A stretch of 64,000 bases of DNA, taken from Larkinella soli. GTDB lineage: Bacteria > Bacteroidota > Bacteroidia > Cytophagales > Spirosomataceae. The stretch lies in contig NZ_QTJY01000010.1 of the NCBI RefSeq assembly GCF_003703975.1, positions 186,001 to 250,000 on the forward strand. Reading direction: 5' to 3'. A program made the translations under genes and the position numbers. The notes beneath the pieces were generated by a model, which saw nothing but the letters and a program-made list of their open reading frames with translations, did not search any database and was not told where the DNA came from. Every line of letters starts with the position of its first letter. Positions within the stretch are counted from its first letter, which is position 1. This document shows, one piece after another, positions 18,740 to 27,581 of this stretch.

Positions 18740-21700
18740 ATGATGAAGAAGATTATCACGCTTTTCGCAGCCGGAACCCTGCTGTTCGGAGGCTGTAAAC
18801 AATGGAAGTTTACTTCCGAAAAACCGCTGTTTCAGGGGCTGGACTCGGCCCAAACCAACATCGGTTTCACCAATACCGTCCGGAGTACGGCCAACCTCAA
18901 CATCATCGATTACCTGTATTTCTACAACGGAGCGGGCGTAGCCGCGGGCGACATCAATAACGACGGCCTGACCGACCTCTATTTCGTTTCCAACCAGGGC
19001 AAAAACCGGCTTTATCTCAACAAGGGCGGCTTCCGGTTCGAAGACATCACCGAAAAATCCGGTGTCGAAGGCTTCTCCGACTGGCAGACCGGAACCACGA
19101 TGGCCGACATCAACGGCGACGGCTGGCTGGACATCTACGTCTGCGCCGTCGGGAATTTCAAAGGACTGGAAGGCGCCAACGAGCTGTATATCAACAACCA
19201 GGACGGTACCTTCACCGAAAAAGCCGCCGACTACGGGCTGGATTTCACCGGCTTTTCGACCCAGGCCGCCTTCTTCGACTACGACCACGACGGCGATCTG
19301 GACATGTACCTGCTCAACCATGCGGTACACACCTCCCGGAGCTACGACCGGGTATCGGCCCGCTACCTGCGTCAGAACGAGTCGGGCGATTATCTGTTCC
19401 GGAATGAACTGGTCGCCCAGGACGGAGCTTCGCGGAAACGCTTCACCAACGTCAGCGAGCAGGCCGGCATTTACGGGGCCGCCATGGGCTACGGGCTGGG
19501 CATCTCCGTGGCCGACCTCAACAACGACGGCTGGGAAGACATCTACGTCTCGAACGACTTCCACGAAGATGATTATTACTACGTCAACAACGGCAAAGGC
19601 GGCTTTAAGGAAAGCGTCCGGCAGTCGTTCGCCCACGTCAGCCGGTTCTCGATGGGCAACGACGTCGCCGACGTCAACAACGACGGTTTTGCGGACGTCA
19701 TGACCCTGGATATGTACCCCGAAGACGAAACCGTCGAGAAGTCGTCGCTGGGAGAAGACCCGCTGGATATTTACCTTTACAAGCTGGCGTACGGTTACAT
19801 GAACCAGTACAGCCGGAACTGTTTGCAGCTCAATCTGTCGGGCCGCCGGTTCATCGACGTGGGCATGATGGCCGGGGTAGCCGCCACCGACTGGAGCTGG
19901 TCGCCCCTGCTGGCCGATTTCGACAACGACGGCATCAAGGACCTGTTCATATCCAACGGAATCGTCCGGCGTCCGAACGACCTCGACTACGTCAAATTTG
20001 CCTCCGACGACTCGTTGCGGTACGCGATGGAAACCTCGAAGACGCTCGACCAGAAAGCGATTTCCACCATGCCGGAAGGAAAGGTGCATAACTATCTCTA
20101 TCAGGGTTCGGATTCCCTGCGGTTTGCCGATAAGTCGCTGGCCTGGGGCTTCGAAACGCCCACCTTTTCCAGCGGGGCCGTCTACGCCGACCTCGACAAT
20201 GACGGCGACCTCGACCTGGTCACCAACAACATCAACGACCCGGCCGGGATTTACCAAAATCGGACCCGGGAGCTGTTCCCGGAGCGTCAGTTCCTGAAAA
20301 TCAAATTCCAGGGCGAGGGCGGAAACAGCTTCGGGCTGGGCACCAAAGTGATTTTGAAGACGAAAAACGGCCTGCAATACCAGCAGCTGATGACCACCCG
20401 GGGCTTCCAGTCGTCCGTGGAGCCGGTGCTGACCTTCGGGCTGGGCGAGACGCCGGCGGTGGATTCGCTGATCGTGATCTGGCCGAATCAGCGGATGGAA
20501 GTCCGCGCCGGAGTAAAACCCGGCCAGACCCTGAGCCTGAAACAGACCGACGCCCGACAGGATGCCTCCGGGTACCGGTTTACGGCCCCGCAGCCGCAGC
20601 CGCTTTTCGAGGAAGTGACGCAGCCAGGCCCGCTGGTCTGGCAGCACCGGGAAAATACCGAGTATTATGACTTTGTCCGCGAGTCGCTGATGCCGTTCAA
20701 GGTGTCGGCGGAAGGCCCGAAACTGGCGGTGGGCGACGTCAACGGCGACGGCCTCGACGACCTGTACGCCGGGGGAGCCAAATGGCAGTCGGGCAGCGTG
20801 CTGGTGCAGCAGCCGGACGGCCGCTTCGTGCCGACGGCCCAGCCGTCCATCCGCAACGACTCGACCTGTGAAGATGTCGATGCGGCTTTCTTCGATGCCG
20901 ACGGCGACAAAGACCTTGACCTGTATGTGGTATCGGGCGGGAACGAGTTTTACGACAAAATGCCTGAGCAGTTCGACCGGCTGTATCTGAACGACGGCAA
21001 GGGCACCTTTACCCGTAAAGCCGACGCCCTGCCGGCCATGTACGACAACAAAAGCTGCGTACGGCCCTTCGACATCGACCGCGACGGCGATCTGGACCTG
21101 TTCGTGGGCGGCCGGGTCGTCGGGTTCGGCTACGGCAAAACGCCCAACTCCTACCTGCTGATCAACGATGGGAAAGGGCGGTTTACCGACCGCACCGACC
21201 AGCTTGCGCCCACGCTCCGCAAAGCCGGTATGGTGACGGATGCGGTCTGGGTTGACTTCGACGGCGACAGGGACCAGGATCTGGTGGTGGCCGGCGACTG
21301 GATGCCCATCCGGGTATATGCCAACCGGAACGGAAAGCTGGAGGCCGTGGATGAAATAACGGTTGGAAACGCTCCGGTAAGCGGCTTCTGGCAATGCCTC
21401 ACGGCCGCCGATTTCGACCGCGACGGCGATCTGGACCTGGTGGCCGGCAACCTCGGCCTCAATACCAAATTCATTAAACAGGCCGACCCGAAACTGAAAA
21501 TGTGGGTGAAGGACGTCGACAAAAACGGCAGCGTCGACCAGATTCTGGCCTATCAGCGCGGGAAAGACTGGTATCCGGTCAACTTCAAGGACGAACTGGG
21601 CAAACAGATGCCGGGCGTCATCAACAAGCGATTTACCGACTATAAATCCTTCGCCGGAAAACCGATCGACGAACTGTTTAAAGGCGACGAACTGGAGGGA

Positions 21701-22159
21701 GCGGAGGAACATGAAGTGGATCAGTTTGCCTCCGTGTATCTCGAAAACCGGAACGGGCGGTTCGCGGTTCATCGGCTGCCGATGCCGGCGCAGGTGTCGA
21801 AGCTGTTCGCCCTGCGCACCGACGACATCGACGGGGACGGCTTCCCCGAGGTACTGGCTGGCGGTAACTTCTACGGGGTCAGCACTTTCCAGGGCCGTTA
21901 CGATGCCAACTACGGCCTGGTTCTGAAAAACCGGGGCCGGTCGGCCGGGGGCCGGGAGCAGTTTACCGCCCTGTCGCCGTATGCAAGCGGTTTCCTGCTC
22001 GAAGGCGAAGTGCGCGACATCAAACCGGTCCGGACGCCCGGTGGTCCGCTCTGGCTGGCGGCCCGCAACGACACCACGGTGCAGACGTTCCGAAAAGCCC
22101 GCCCGGCTGCGGTCATGATTGCCGGCAGGCCCGGAACGGCAGGTCATTTGCTGAAATGA
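18740..22159 (+). CDS. FG-GAP/VCBS repeat lipoprotein with ASPIC/UnbV domain (CRTAC1 family), second copy
   Basis: An 1139-residue lipoprotein (LLFGGC, Cys19) with the same architecture as the preceding gene. It again has thirteen DxDxDG-type repeats (for example GDINNDGLTDLYF, FDYDHDGDLDMYL, ADFDRDGDLDLVA) and an ASPIC/UnbV segment at about 523-606 (TTRGFQSSVEPVLTFGLG, SLIVIWPN). Repeat number and order correspond one to one with the neighbour, so the pair arose by whole-gene duplication. The calcium-loop residues are intact. Probable role: surface-exposed binding or scaffold protein working with the susCD systems and the haloperoxidase-like gene downstream. That role is inferred from context only. 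Confidence 0.88.
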   Translation: MMKKIITLFAAGTLLFGGCKQWKFTSEKPLFQGLDSAQTNIGFTNTVRSTANLNIIDYLYFYNGAGVAAGDINNDGLTDLYFVSNQGKNRLYLNKGGFRFEDITEKSGVEGFSDWQTGTTMADINGDGWLDIYVCAVGNFKGLEGANELYINNQDGTFTEKAADYGLDFTGFSTQAAFFDYDHDGDLDMYLLNHAVHTSRSYDRVSARYLRQNESGDYLFRNELVAQDGASRKRFTNVSEQAGIYGAAMGYGLGISVADLNNDGWEDIYVSNDFHEDDYYYVNNGKGGFKESVRQSFAHVSRFSMGNDVADVNNDGFADVMTLDMYPEDETVEKSSLGEDPLDIYLYKLAYGYMNQYSRNCLQLNLSGRRFIDVGMMAGVAATDWSWSPLLADFDNDGIKDLFISNGIVRRPNDLDYVKFASDDSLRYAMETSKTLDQKAISTMPEGKVHNYLYQGSDSLRFADKSLAWGFETPTFSSGAVYADLDNDGDLDLVTNNINDPAGIYQNRTRELFPERQFLKIKFQGEGGNSFGLGTKVILKTKNGLQYQQLMTTRGFQSSVEPVLTFGLGETPAVDSLIVIWPNQRMEVRAGVKPGQTLSLKQTDARQDASGYRFTAPQPQPLFEEVTQPGPLVWQHRENTEYYDFVRESLMPFKVSAEGPKLAVGDVNGDGLDDLYAGGAKWQSGSVLVQQPDGRFVPTAQPSIRNDSTCEDVDAAFFDADGDKDLDLYVVSGGNEFYDKMPEQFDRLYLNDGKGTFTRKADALPAMYDNKSCVRPFDIDRDGDLDLFVGGRVVGFGYGKTPNSYLLINDGKGRFTDRTDQLAPTLRKAGMVTDAVWVDFDGDRDQDLVVAGDWMPIRVYANRNGKLEAVDEITVGNAPVSGFWQCLTAADFDRDGDLDLVAGNLGLNTKFIKQADPKLKMWVKDVDKNGSVDQILAYQRGKDWYPVNFKDELGKQMPGVINKRFTDYKSFAGKPIDELFKGDELEGAEEHEVDQFASVYLENRNGRFAVHRLPMPAQVSKLFALRTDDIDGDGFPEVLAGGNFYGVSTFQGRYDANYGLVLKNRGRSAGGREQFTALSPYASGFLLEGEVRDIKPVRTPGGPLWLAARNDTTVQTFRKARPAAVMIAGRPGTAGHLLK

Positions 22160-22245
22160 CATTAATCACTGTAACTGTGCGGCTATATGTTTTTTTTAAG
22201 GTATTTTTATAGTCCTCTTGTACCACTACTAATTCAGAGTCGTTC

Positions 22246-23595
22246 ATGAAGAAGCGATTGTTATGGGTGTCGGTGATCGGTCTGTTCTGGAGCCTGGTCG
22301 GGTGCCAGCCCAAAGCCACTCCTGAGGAGTATAACGCGAAAGCCGCCGAGCCGGAGCGTTACCACCGTTGTGTGAAGCAACTGACCGACGTAATTATCCA
22401 CGATATCTTCTCACCGCCGGTCGCCAGCCGGATCTACAGCTATGCCAACCTCGCGGGCTACGAAGCCATGCTGCCCGGCCAGCCGGGCTACGGGTCGCTG
22501 GCCGGAAAAGTAAAGCGGTTCAAGGCGTCCCCGAAACCGGAGCCGGGTCAGGAATACTGTTATTCCCTTGCCAGCACGAAAGCCTTTCTGACGGTGGGGC
22601 GGGCGCTGACATTCTCCGGCGATCTTTTCGACGAATTCGAGAAAAAGTTTTACGAAGAATATCACGAGATGGGCATTCCCGACGAGGTATATGAACGGTC
22701 GGTCGCCTACGGCGAAGCGGTCGCCAAACACGTGCTGGAGTTTGCCCAGAAAGATTCCTACAAACAGACGCGCGGTTTCAAGCATACCGTCACCAATGCC
22801 GAAGGCACCTGGGTGCCGACGCCCCCGGCCTATATGGAAGCCGCCGAACCGCAGTGGATGAAGATCCGCTGCTGGGTGATGGACACCTGCCTGCAGTTCA
22901 TGCCGCCCCGCCCGGCCGCCTACAGCATGACCAAAGGAAGCCACTTCTTCAAACTGGCCGATGAAGTTTATCAGATCGGCAATAACCTGACCGACGAACA
23001 GAAGAAGATCGCCTTTTTCTGGGACGACAACGCCTTCGTCATGAACGTGGCCGGGCACGTGTCCTACGCGTCCAAAAAAATGACCCCGGGCGGCCACTGG
23101 CTCGCTATTACCGCCACGATAGCCCGGCAGCAGAAAGCCGACTTCGCCAAAAGCGTGGAAGCCTATACGCTGACCTCCTTCGCCCTCGCCGACGGTTTTA
23201 TCAGCTGCTGGGACGAGAAATACCGCAGCAACCGCATCCGGCCCGAGACGGTCATCAATAAATACATCGACCCGAAGTGGACGCCCTATCTGCAAACCCC
23301 GGCCTTCCCGGAGTATACCAGCGGCCACAGCGTCATCTCCGCGGCAGCCGCCGAGGTGCTGACGATCCTGTTCGGCGACAACATCGCCTTCACTGACTCG
23401 ACCGAAAATCCTTACGGCCACGGCGTCCGCAACTTCAAGTCGTTCCGGCAGGCCGCCGTCGAGGCTTCCAATAGCCGTCTCTATGGTGGGATTCATTACC
23501 GCGATGCCCTTGAAAACGGGAACATCCAGGGCCGCCGGCTGGGTGAATACGTCGTACAGAGGCTGAAAGGACGAACCGAAATTGCGGCTAAATAA
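22246..23595 (+). CDS. Vanadium-dependent haloperoxidase-like PAP2 lipoprotein
   Basis: A 449-residue lipoprotein (SLVGC, Cys20) of the vanadium chloroperoxidase / PAP2 fold. The vanadate- or phosphate-binding signature is present in order: Lys325 and Arg332-Pro333 in KYRSNRIRP (K-x6-RP), Ser359-Gly360-His361 in YTSGHS, and SR-x5-His417 in SRLYGGIHYR. Family members either oxidise halides with hydrogen peroxide or act as acid phosphatases, and the choice cannot be made from these residues alone. The gene follows the two FG-GAP lipoprotein genes at 86 bases and is probably part of the same outer-membrane module. Length agrees with bacterial relatives. Confidence 0.85.
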   Translation: MKKRLLWVSVIGLFWSLVGCQPKATPEEYNAKAAEPERYHRCVKQLTDVIIHDIFSPPVASRIYSYANLAGYEAMLPGQPGYGSLAGKVKRFKASPKPEPGQEYCYSLASTKAFLTVGRALTFSGDLFDEFEKKFYEEYHEMGIPDEVYERSVAYGEAVAKHVLEFAQKDSYKQTRGFKHTVTNAEGTWVPTPPAYMEAAEPQWMKIRCWVMDTCLQFMPPRPAAYSMTKGSHFFKLADEVYQIGNNLTDEQKKIAFFWDDNAFVMNVAGHVSYASKKMTPGGHWLAITATIARQQKADFAKSVEAYTLTSFALADGFISCWDEKYRSNRIRPETVINKYIDPKWTPYLQTPAFPEYTSGHSVISAAAAEVLTILFGDNIAFTDSTENPYGHGVRNFKSFRQAAVEASNSRLYGGIHYRDALENGNIQGRRLGEYVVQRLKGRTEIAAK

Positions 23596-23604
23596 TGAAG
23601 GTGA

Positions 23605-23640
23605 AGGCGGTATCCAGGCAGTAAAAGCCTGATACCGCCT
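23605..23640 (+). terminator. Hairpin after the haloperoxidase-like gene
   Basis: A long stem (AGGCGGTATC then CAGGC, pairing with GCCTG then ATACCGCCT) with one bulged C and a 7-base A-rich loop lies 9 bases after the stop codon. There is no following T-tract, so it may act as an mRNA 3-prime stabiliser or a weak terminator. The ABC genes start 19 bases further on. Confidence 0.55.
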
Positions 23641-23658
23641 GAATCGCCCCCACTTACC

Positions 23659-24306
23659 ATGCTCGCGGTTCGAAACTTTCAAAAAGCCTATCATCATCGC
23701 CTGATTCTGGACATACCAAAGGCCGATTTTCCGGAGGGTATTCACTGGCTGAAAGGGCGCAACGGCTCCGGCAAAACTACCTTTTTCCGGGCCGTGGCGG
23801 GGTTGCTGCCGTTCGAGGGAGAGCTGGTCCTGAACGGTCAATACGATATTCGGCGGCATCCGGTCGACTACCGTCTGCGGGTCAACTACAGCGAAGCGGA
23901 ACCAGTTTATCCCGATTTTCTGACCGCCTGGGAGCTGATCCGCTGGGTCGCTTCGACCAAACGCGCCCCGGCCGGCCAGGCCGACGAACTGATCGACCGC
24001 TTTGCCGTCCGCGACTTCCTGAAGACGCCCGTAGGAACCTATTCGAGCGGAATGCTCAAGAAAACGGCGCTGATCCTGGCTTTTCTGGGTCGTCCCGAGC
24101 TGATCATGCTCGACGAGCCGCTGATCACCCTCGACCAGACCGCCACCCGAACCGTTATCGAAGCCATCCGGGCAGGCCGCGAACAGGGCGTAAATTTTCT
24201 GCTGTCGTCCCACCAGGATGTCGATTCGTCGGAATTACCCATCGATTCGTTCTGGGCCATCCGGGAGCGCACGCTGGAACCGGCCATTCAGACCAGCCGC
24301 CCATGA
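23659..24306 (+). CDS. ABC transporter ATP-binding protein
   Basis: A compact 215-residue nucleotide-binding domain. Walker A is GRNGSGKT (residues 33-40), the ABC signature is the variant YSSGMLKK near 127, and Walker B with the catalytic Glu is LIMLDEP near 148-154. The Q-loop region reads VNYSEAEPVYPDFLT. The short length and single domain match ATPases of two-component exporters, such as CcmA- or gliding-type ABC systems. The next gene overlaps by four bases and encodes the membrane half. Cargo is unknown. Confidence 0.9.
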   Translation: MLAVRNFQKAYHHRLILDIPKADFPEGIHWLKGRNGSGKTTFFRAVAGLLPFEGELVLNGQYDIRRHPVDYRLRVNYSEAEPVYPDFLTAWELIRWVASTKRAPAGQADELIDRFAVRDFLKTPVGTYSSGMLKKTALILAFLGRPELIMLDEPLITLDQTATRTVIEAIRAGREQGVNFLLSSHQDVDSSELPIDSFWAIRERTLEPAIQTSRP

Positions 24307-25406
24307 CCGCCTTCTGGACCGTCCCGGAAAAAGTGCTGGTGCGGCAGTTTTATCTGCAAAATACCGGCCTGTTCATGGTCGTTCTGCTGGTCGGCTTCGG
24401 TTTCCTGAGTTCGGTGGAGCACATCGCCCTGGCGACCTACGCCCTTCATGACCTTCCCTTTCTGGGCCTGTACGTCGGGCTCTGGGTGGTGTATACCGCC
24501 TATGTGGTCCGGTTCAGCCTGTACCGTTTTCAGACCACCGACCTGCTGCAGCTGATGCGGCTCGTTGCGCCCGGCCGGCGGGTGCTGATTCTGTACGGTC
24601 TTCACGTCCAGCTACTGCTGCCGGTGATTGCCTATGCCGGGTTCATGGGCTGGCTGGGTGTTCAGCAGCATACCGTCAAGGCTAATAACCTGTTGATCCT
24701 CAGCGTCGCTCTTCTTTCTGCCGTTCCGGTTCCCTGTGTCGAGTGGGCGTTGCGTCACCCCAATCCCGAGCGGTTTTCCGGCCGTATCGGCAGCCGGCTC
24801 CGGCAGCGCCTGGCAACCCCTTACGTGCTGTTTTTCATCCGGTATCTGCTGCACCGGCAGCCCGTGACGCTCCTGCTGGCCAAGGGCGGGTCCGGTCTGC
24901 TGACGCTCGGTGTCCTGGCCCTCTACCCCACCGACGATTACGACCTGCGGCTCCTGCTGCTGGGCGCTCTGCTGTCGGCGGCTTTCCATGCGTCAATCGT
25001 CTATGAACTGTATCAGTTTGAAGCGACCCAGTTGCTGCTGGTGCGGAATCTGCCCTGGCCGACCGGACGCCGGTTTTTGTTTTATGCCCTGATCTTCACC
25101 CTCCTTCTCAGCCCTGAACTGCTTCTGATGGTGCGGAATCGTCCGGCCGGGGTTTCCCTCCCGGCACAACTGAGCGTCTGGCTGTTCGCGCTGGGTTCCC
25201 TTCTCCTGCCCTTTGCCGGCTTACAGGTTCGGCACCGCCCCCGCGACCGGTTTACGGCGGTCATCTTCTGGCAGGTCATCCTGTCCTTCTTTCTCATTAT
25301 GTACCGGCTGCCGGCCTGGCTGCTGGGCGTATCGGCCCTGGCTGCTGCGGCTGCATTATTCGTTTACGGCTATTACCGGTCCTCCTGGGAAGCCGACGAG
25401 GGATAA
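24303..25406 (+). CDS. ABC transporter membrane subunit (putative)
   Basis: A 367-residue integral membrane protein with about nine hydrophobic helices and no recognisable catalytic motif. Its ATG overlaps the stop of the ATPase gene (ATGA), the usual coupling for ABC subunits, so I call it the permease of that system. It resembles poorly characterised Bacteroidota permeases whose only known feature is pairing with a short ATPase. Substrate and direction are unknown. No terminator is seen before the GH65 gene 71 bases downstream. Confidence 0.65.
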   Translation: MTAFWTVPEKVLVRQFYLQNTGLFMVVLLVGFGFLSSVEHIALATYALHDLPFLGLYVGLWVVYTAYVVRFSLYRFQTTDLLQLMRLVAPGRRVLILYGLHVQLLLPVIAYAGFMGWLGVQQHTVKANNLLILSVALLSAVPVPCVEWALRHPNPERFSGRIGSRLRQRLATPYVLFFIRYLLHRQPVTLLLAKGGSGLLTLGVLALYPTDDYDLRLLLLGALLSAAFHASIVYELYQFEATQLLLVRNLPWPTGRRFLFYALIFTLLLSPELLLMVRNRPAGVSLPAQLSVWLFALGSLLLPFAGLQVRHRPRDRFTAVIFWQVILSFFLIMYRLPAWLLGVSALAAAAALFVYGYYRSSWEADEG

Positions 25407-25477
25407 CCGGAACGCTTCCGTATAGCCTTTGTACGTTACTATTTTATCCCGTTATTGGTCAATAAAATCGTTAACCT

Positions 25478-27514
25478 ATGCAAAAGAGCGTTCTGTTTTA
25501 CCGGCTATTTCTCTTCTCTTTTTTCCTTCTTCCGAAATCATACGGGCAATCCGACTCCTGGAAGATTGAAGCCACGGCCATCGACCCGGCCAGGTACTAC
25601 GGCATCACCGTCGCCAACGGAATGATTGGGCTGGTGTCGTCGCCGGAGCCTATGAAAGTGAAAGACGTGGTTCTGAACGGGGCCTTCGATACCTACGGCC
25701 GGGGACGGGTTTCCAACATCCTGAAGGTCTTCAACTTCGCCAACCTTTATCTCGACGTCGACGGCCGGCGGGTCGGTCCGCGGGAGACGGCTCATTACCG
25801 TCAGACCCTCGACATGCAGAAAGCCGCCCTGACCACCACCTTCGACGTACAGGACAAGGTCAGCGTGCGGCAAACGGTCATGGCGCTGCGCCAGCTGCCG
25901 TTTTCGACGCTTTCGATGGTCGAGATTACGGCCCGGAAAGACTGCGACATCACCCCCGCCAGCGTCATCGAGTCGCCGGAAAACCTGAAAGAGGTCAGGA
26001 ACTTCTACTCCGAAATCGACCGGCCCCACGCTACGGTCCGGCTGCTTACTTCGGTAGCTAAAAGCCCGACGGGGCGGCTGACGGTGGCGGCTTCGACCAG
26101 CTTTATTTTCGAGGAACCGCACGGGCAGGAGCCGGACGTGATTCACGAAGACTGGGACTATAACATGCACCTGGCAAAGTTTACGCGTCGCCTGAAAGCC
26201 GGCCAGACCTATCGATTCAGCGTCGTGGGTTCGGTGACCTCCACGGCGCACACCGCCGACGCCCACAATGAAGCCGAGCGCCTGACCATCTTTGCCGCCC
26301 TGGAACGCACGGACCGGCTTCTGAAACGCCATCAGGCGGAATGGGACAAGCTCTGGCAGAGCGACATCGTCATCGAAGGAGATGCCGACGCCCAGCGGGC
26401 CGTCCGGTCGGCGCTGTATCACCTCTACTCCTTCGCCCGGGCAGGAACCGCCTACAGCCTGTCGCCGATGGGCCTGTCGGGGCTGGGCTACAATGGGCAC
26501 GTCTTCTGGGACACGGAACTCTGGATGTACCCGGCCCTGCTGCTGATGAAGCCCGAGATGGCCAGATCGCTGCTCGAATACCGCTTCGAACGCATGCCGA
26601 TGGCGCGGCAAAATGCCTTCAGCCACGGCTATGCGGGCGTGATGTTTCCCTGGGAATCCGATGCCGACGGGCAGGAAGCGACTCCCGTCTGGGCGCTGAC
26701 GGGGCCGTTTCAGCATCACATCACGGGCGATATAGGCTGGGCGTTCTGGAAATACTACCAGGTGACGAAGGATAAGGACTGGCTCCGCACCCGCGGCTAT
26801 CCGATGCTGAAGGAGGTGGCGGAGTTCTGGGTAAGCCGGGTCGAAAAAGACGCGAAGGGCTATCATATCAACAACGTGATCGGGGCCAACGAATGGCAGG
26901 AGAATATTAACGATAACGCCTATACGAACGGCATGGCGAAAACCTCGCTGCAATACGCCGTTCAGGCCGCTCAGGAACTTGGGCTGACGCCCAATACGGC
27001 CTGGAAGACCGTGGCCGACAACCTGCCGATTCTCCGGTTTCCGGACGGAACGACCCGGGAAAACGAAACCTACGACGGCGTGCCTATCAAGCAGGCCGAC
27101 GTCAACCTGCTGGCCTATCCGATGAAAATCGTGACCGAGGAGGCTCAGATTCGGAAAGATCTGAAATACTACGAACCCCGCATGTCGCCGGAAGGGCCGG
27201 CCATGGGCTTTTCGGTGCTGGCGACGCTCTACGCCCGGCTGGGCGAATCCGATCGGGCTTATGACCTTTTTGTCAGGAGTTACAAACCAAATGAAGTGCC
27301 GCCGTTCGGCGTGCTGGCGGAGACGGCCGGCGGAACGAACCCCTATTTCGCCACCGGTGCGGGCGGTATGCTTCAGGCGGTTCTGAACGGCTTCGGCGGC
27401 CTCGACATCACGGATAACGGCATTGTGCAGTTGAAAACCCGCTTACCGAAAACATGGAAATCCCTGACGATCAGGGGCGTGGGGACGCAGCAGAAAACCA
27501 TTCGGATTCAGTGA
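25478..27514 (+). CDS. Glycoside hydrolase family 65 protein, exported
   Basis: A 678-residue protein with an N-terminal signal peptide (FFLLPKSYGQS), an N-terminal beta-sandwich domain and an (alpha/alpha)6 catalytic barrel. The barrel contains HVFWDTELWMYPAL and GYAGVMFPWESDADGQE. The general acid is probably Glu472 in GANEWQENIND, where GH65 phosphorylases have GPDEYH. Relatives act on alpha-glucosides such as trehalose, kojibiose or glucosylgalactosyl-hydroxylysine, by phosphorolysis or hydrolysis. A periplasmic location argues for hydrolysis. The start lies in the context AACCTATG. It is convergent with a TetR gene, with a palindrome between them. Confidence 0.85.
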   Translation: MQKSVLFYRLFLFSFFLLPKSYGQSDSWKIEATAIDPARYYGITVANGMIGLVSSPEPMKVKDVVLNGAFDTYGRGRVSNILKVFNFANLYLDVDGRRVGPRETAHYRQTLDMQKAALTTTFDVQDKVSVRQTVMALRQLPFSTLSMVEITARKDCDITPASVIESPENLKEVRNFYSEIDRPHATVRLLTSVAKSPTGRLTVAASTSFIFEEPHGQEPDVIHEDWDYNMHLAKFTRRLKAGQTYRFSVVGSVTSTAHTADAHNEAERLTIFAALERTDRLLKRHQAEWDKLWQSDIVIEGDADAQRAVRSALYHLYSFARAGTAYSLSPMGLSGLGYNGHVFWDTELWMYPALLLMKPEMARSLLEYRFERMPMARQNAFSHGYAGVMFPWESDADGQEATPVWALTGPFQHHITGDIGWAFWKYYQVTKDKDWLRTRGYPMLKEVAEFWVSRVEKDAKGYHINNVIGANEWQENINDNAYTNGMAKTSLQYAVQAAQELGLTPNTAWKTVADNLPILRFPDGTTRENETYDGVPIKQADVNLLAYPMKIVTEEAQIRKDLKYYEPRMSPEGPAMGFSVLATLYARLGESDRAYDLFVRSYKPNEVPPFGVLAETAGGTNPYFATGAGGMLQAVLNGFGGLDITDNGIVQLKTRLPKTWKSLTIRGVGTQQKTIRIQ

Positions 27515-27522
27515 CAAGCAAC

Positions 27523-27550
27523 GGGCCGGTTCCTGCGCAGGAACCGGCCC
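27523..27550. terminator. Perfect 28-bp palindrome between convergent genes (probable bidirectional terminator)
   Basis: Positions 27523-27536 (GGGCCGGTTCCTGC) are the exact reverse complement of 27537-27550, with no unpaired centre. It starts 8 bases after the GH65 stop and lies 31 bases beyond the TetR stop on the other strand. No T-tract on either side, so termination would have to rely on the GC-rich stem. Confidence 0.6.
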
Positions 27551-27581
27551 GGCTCCAGGCAGGACAGATATTGGTCGGGCT

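Noticed and set aside
18698-22162. 1154-codon open frame antisense to the second FG-GAP gene
   Set aside because: It mirrors a real gene with repeat motifs and a lipobox. High GC and biased codon use on the plus strand keep the opposite frame open, and its translation has no domains and is rich in Val-Glu-Val-type shadow repeats.
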